A stretch of DNA of 5,150 nt, taken from NCBI GenBank assembly GCA_905236535.1, contig CAJOQN010000019.1, positions 1-5,150 of the forward strand, read 5' to 3'. Below are positions 4,967-5,150 of the stretch, piece by piece. The notes under the pieces are model-generated. The model did not search any database. It saw only the letters and a program-made list of their open reading frames with translations, and had not been told where the DNA came from. Source of the stretch: an uncultured Bacilli bacterium (GTDB lineage: Bacteria > Bacillota_I > Bacilli_A > RFN20 > CAG-826). The stretch's first letter is position 1. Each line of letters begins with the position of its first letter. Both the position numbers and the translations under genes were made by a program.

Positions 4967-5150
4967 ATGGGAAAGCATTATACCGATGCCGAACGTATGA
5001 ATTTTGTTAAACAATGGAGAATATCAGGTCTCCCAATGAAGACGTTTGCTAGAGAAAAAGGATTAAATAGAGAAACATTTAGGGAATGGGCTAATGCATA
5101 TAGAGATTTAGAAGGCAGTTTTGTAAGAATTAATATCGATGAAAACAATC
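4967..5150 (+). CDS. tnpA: IS66-like transposition accessory protein TnpA, N-terminal fragment
   Basis: The frame is open from ATG 4967 to the right edge (61 codons). The peptide starts MGKHYTDAERMNFVKQWRIS and continues with GLPMKTFAREKGLNRETFREW (21-41). The second stretch is a helix-turn-helix of the kind found in IS66 TnpA proteins, where a tryptophan, a 'sGLs..-F--e-Gl---tF--W' pattern and then a 'sFv-v' strand (SFVRI, 51-55) occur in this order. Such small proteins are encoded ahead of tnpB and the transposase tnpC and are needed for transposition; they probably bind DNA. Other helix-turn-helix orfA-type transposase subunits (IS3-like) are the main alternative, but the tight SGL/SFV pattern and the GTAA end nearby favour IS66. 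The start is supported by AAAGGAG upstream. It diverges from the hydrolase. Confidence 0.6.
   Translation, partial: MGKHYTDAERMNFVKQWRISGLPMKTFAREKGLNRETFREWANAYRDLEGSFVRINIDENN

Larger units (their letters stand above)
4885..5150 (+). mobile_element. Left end of an IS66-like insertion sequence (continues past the window)
   Basis: The element probably begins with GTAAACGTCG at 4885. IS66-family elements characteristically begin with 5'-GTAA and duplicate 8 bases of target. Its first gene starts 82 bases inside and looks like the IS66 accessory gene tnpA. The boundary agrees with the point where the hydrolase reading frame stops making sense. The bases just outside, AATTCTCT (4877-4884), are the expected left copy of the target duplication; the right end is not in view. 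The end also holds overlapping palindromes AACG-T-CGTT (4888-4896) and GTTAATTAAC (4894-4903), which may be recognised by the transposition proteins. Confidence 0.6.

Noticed and set aside
1..5150. tRNA, rRNA, riboswitch, CRISPR array, or a multi-gene defence or biosynthetic system
   Set aside because: No cloverleaf, conserved RNA core or regularly spaced repeats were seen, and the genes are separate transcription units with no shared pathway visible.

Overview
The window looks like chromosomal DNA from an AT-rich Gram-positive bacterium of the Bacilli/Mollicutes side of the Firmicutes, most likely an uncultured gut-type lineage (RF39/RFN20-like or a relative of the Erysipelotrichales). This rests on the low G+C, the lysine/asparagine/isoleucine-rich proteins, the short intergenic gaps with compact hairpin terminators, and an exported protein with a Gram-positive-style signal peptide. 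Tryptophan is written TGG throughout and no reading frame needs TGA as a sense codon, so the standard bacterial code fits. The taxonomic call is inference.

Layout. (1) Positions 1-121, minus strand: the first 40 codons of an FAD-dependent oxidoreductase of the phytoene-desaturase-like group, running off the left edge. (2) 282-1049, minus: a protein tyrosine phosphatase with the HCxxGKDRTG loop. (3) 1185-2375, plus: an ATP-grasp ligase, divergent from the phosphatase across a 135-base gap that holds both promoters. (4) A bidirectional terminator at 2373-2401. (5) 2409-3860, minus: a 483-residue exported protein of unknown function. (6) 4022-4864, minus: an alpha/beta hydrolase (esterase/lipase type). 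(7) From about 4885 to the right edge, plus: the left end of an insertion sequence that looks like IS66, with the start of its first gene at 4967.

The genes do not form an operon. Almost every one has its own promoter and its own terminator, and strand changes are frequent. No pathway links the phosphatase, ligase, exported protein and hydrolase from sequence alone, and I do not see a hidden multi-gene system here.

The most informative part is the right end. The open frame of the hydrolase continues upstream of its only plausible start codon (TTG) exactly to the GTAA terminus of the insertion sequence and meets a stop inside the element, so the element has probably cut off the gene's natural start and promoter. 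Inside the element, a hairpin that covers the Shine-Dalgarno sequence of the first transposition gene is placed so that read-through RNA, but not RNA from the element's own promoter, would form it fully. A second theme is translation start: two genes have a -10 box only 7 to 9 bases from ATG and no Shine-Dalgarno sequence, suggesting leaderless or nearly leaderless mRNAs, while the exported protein has a strong Shine-Dalgarno sequence.
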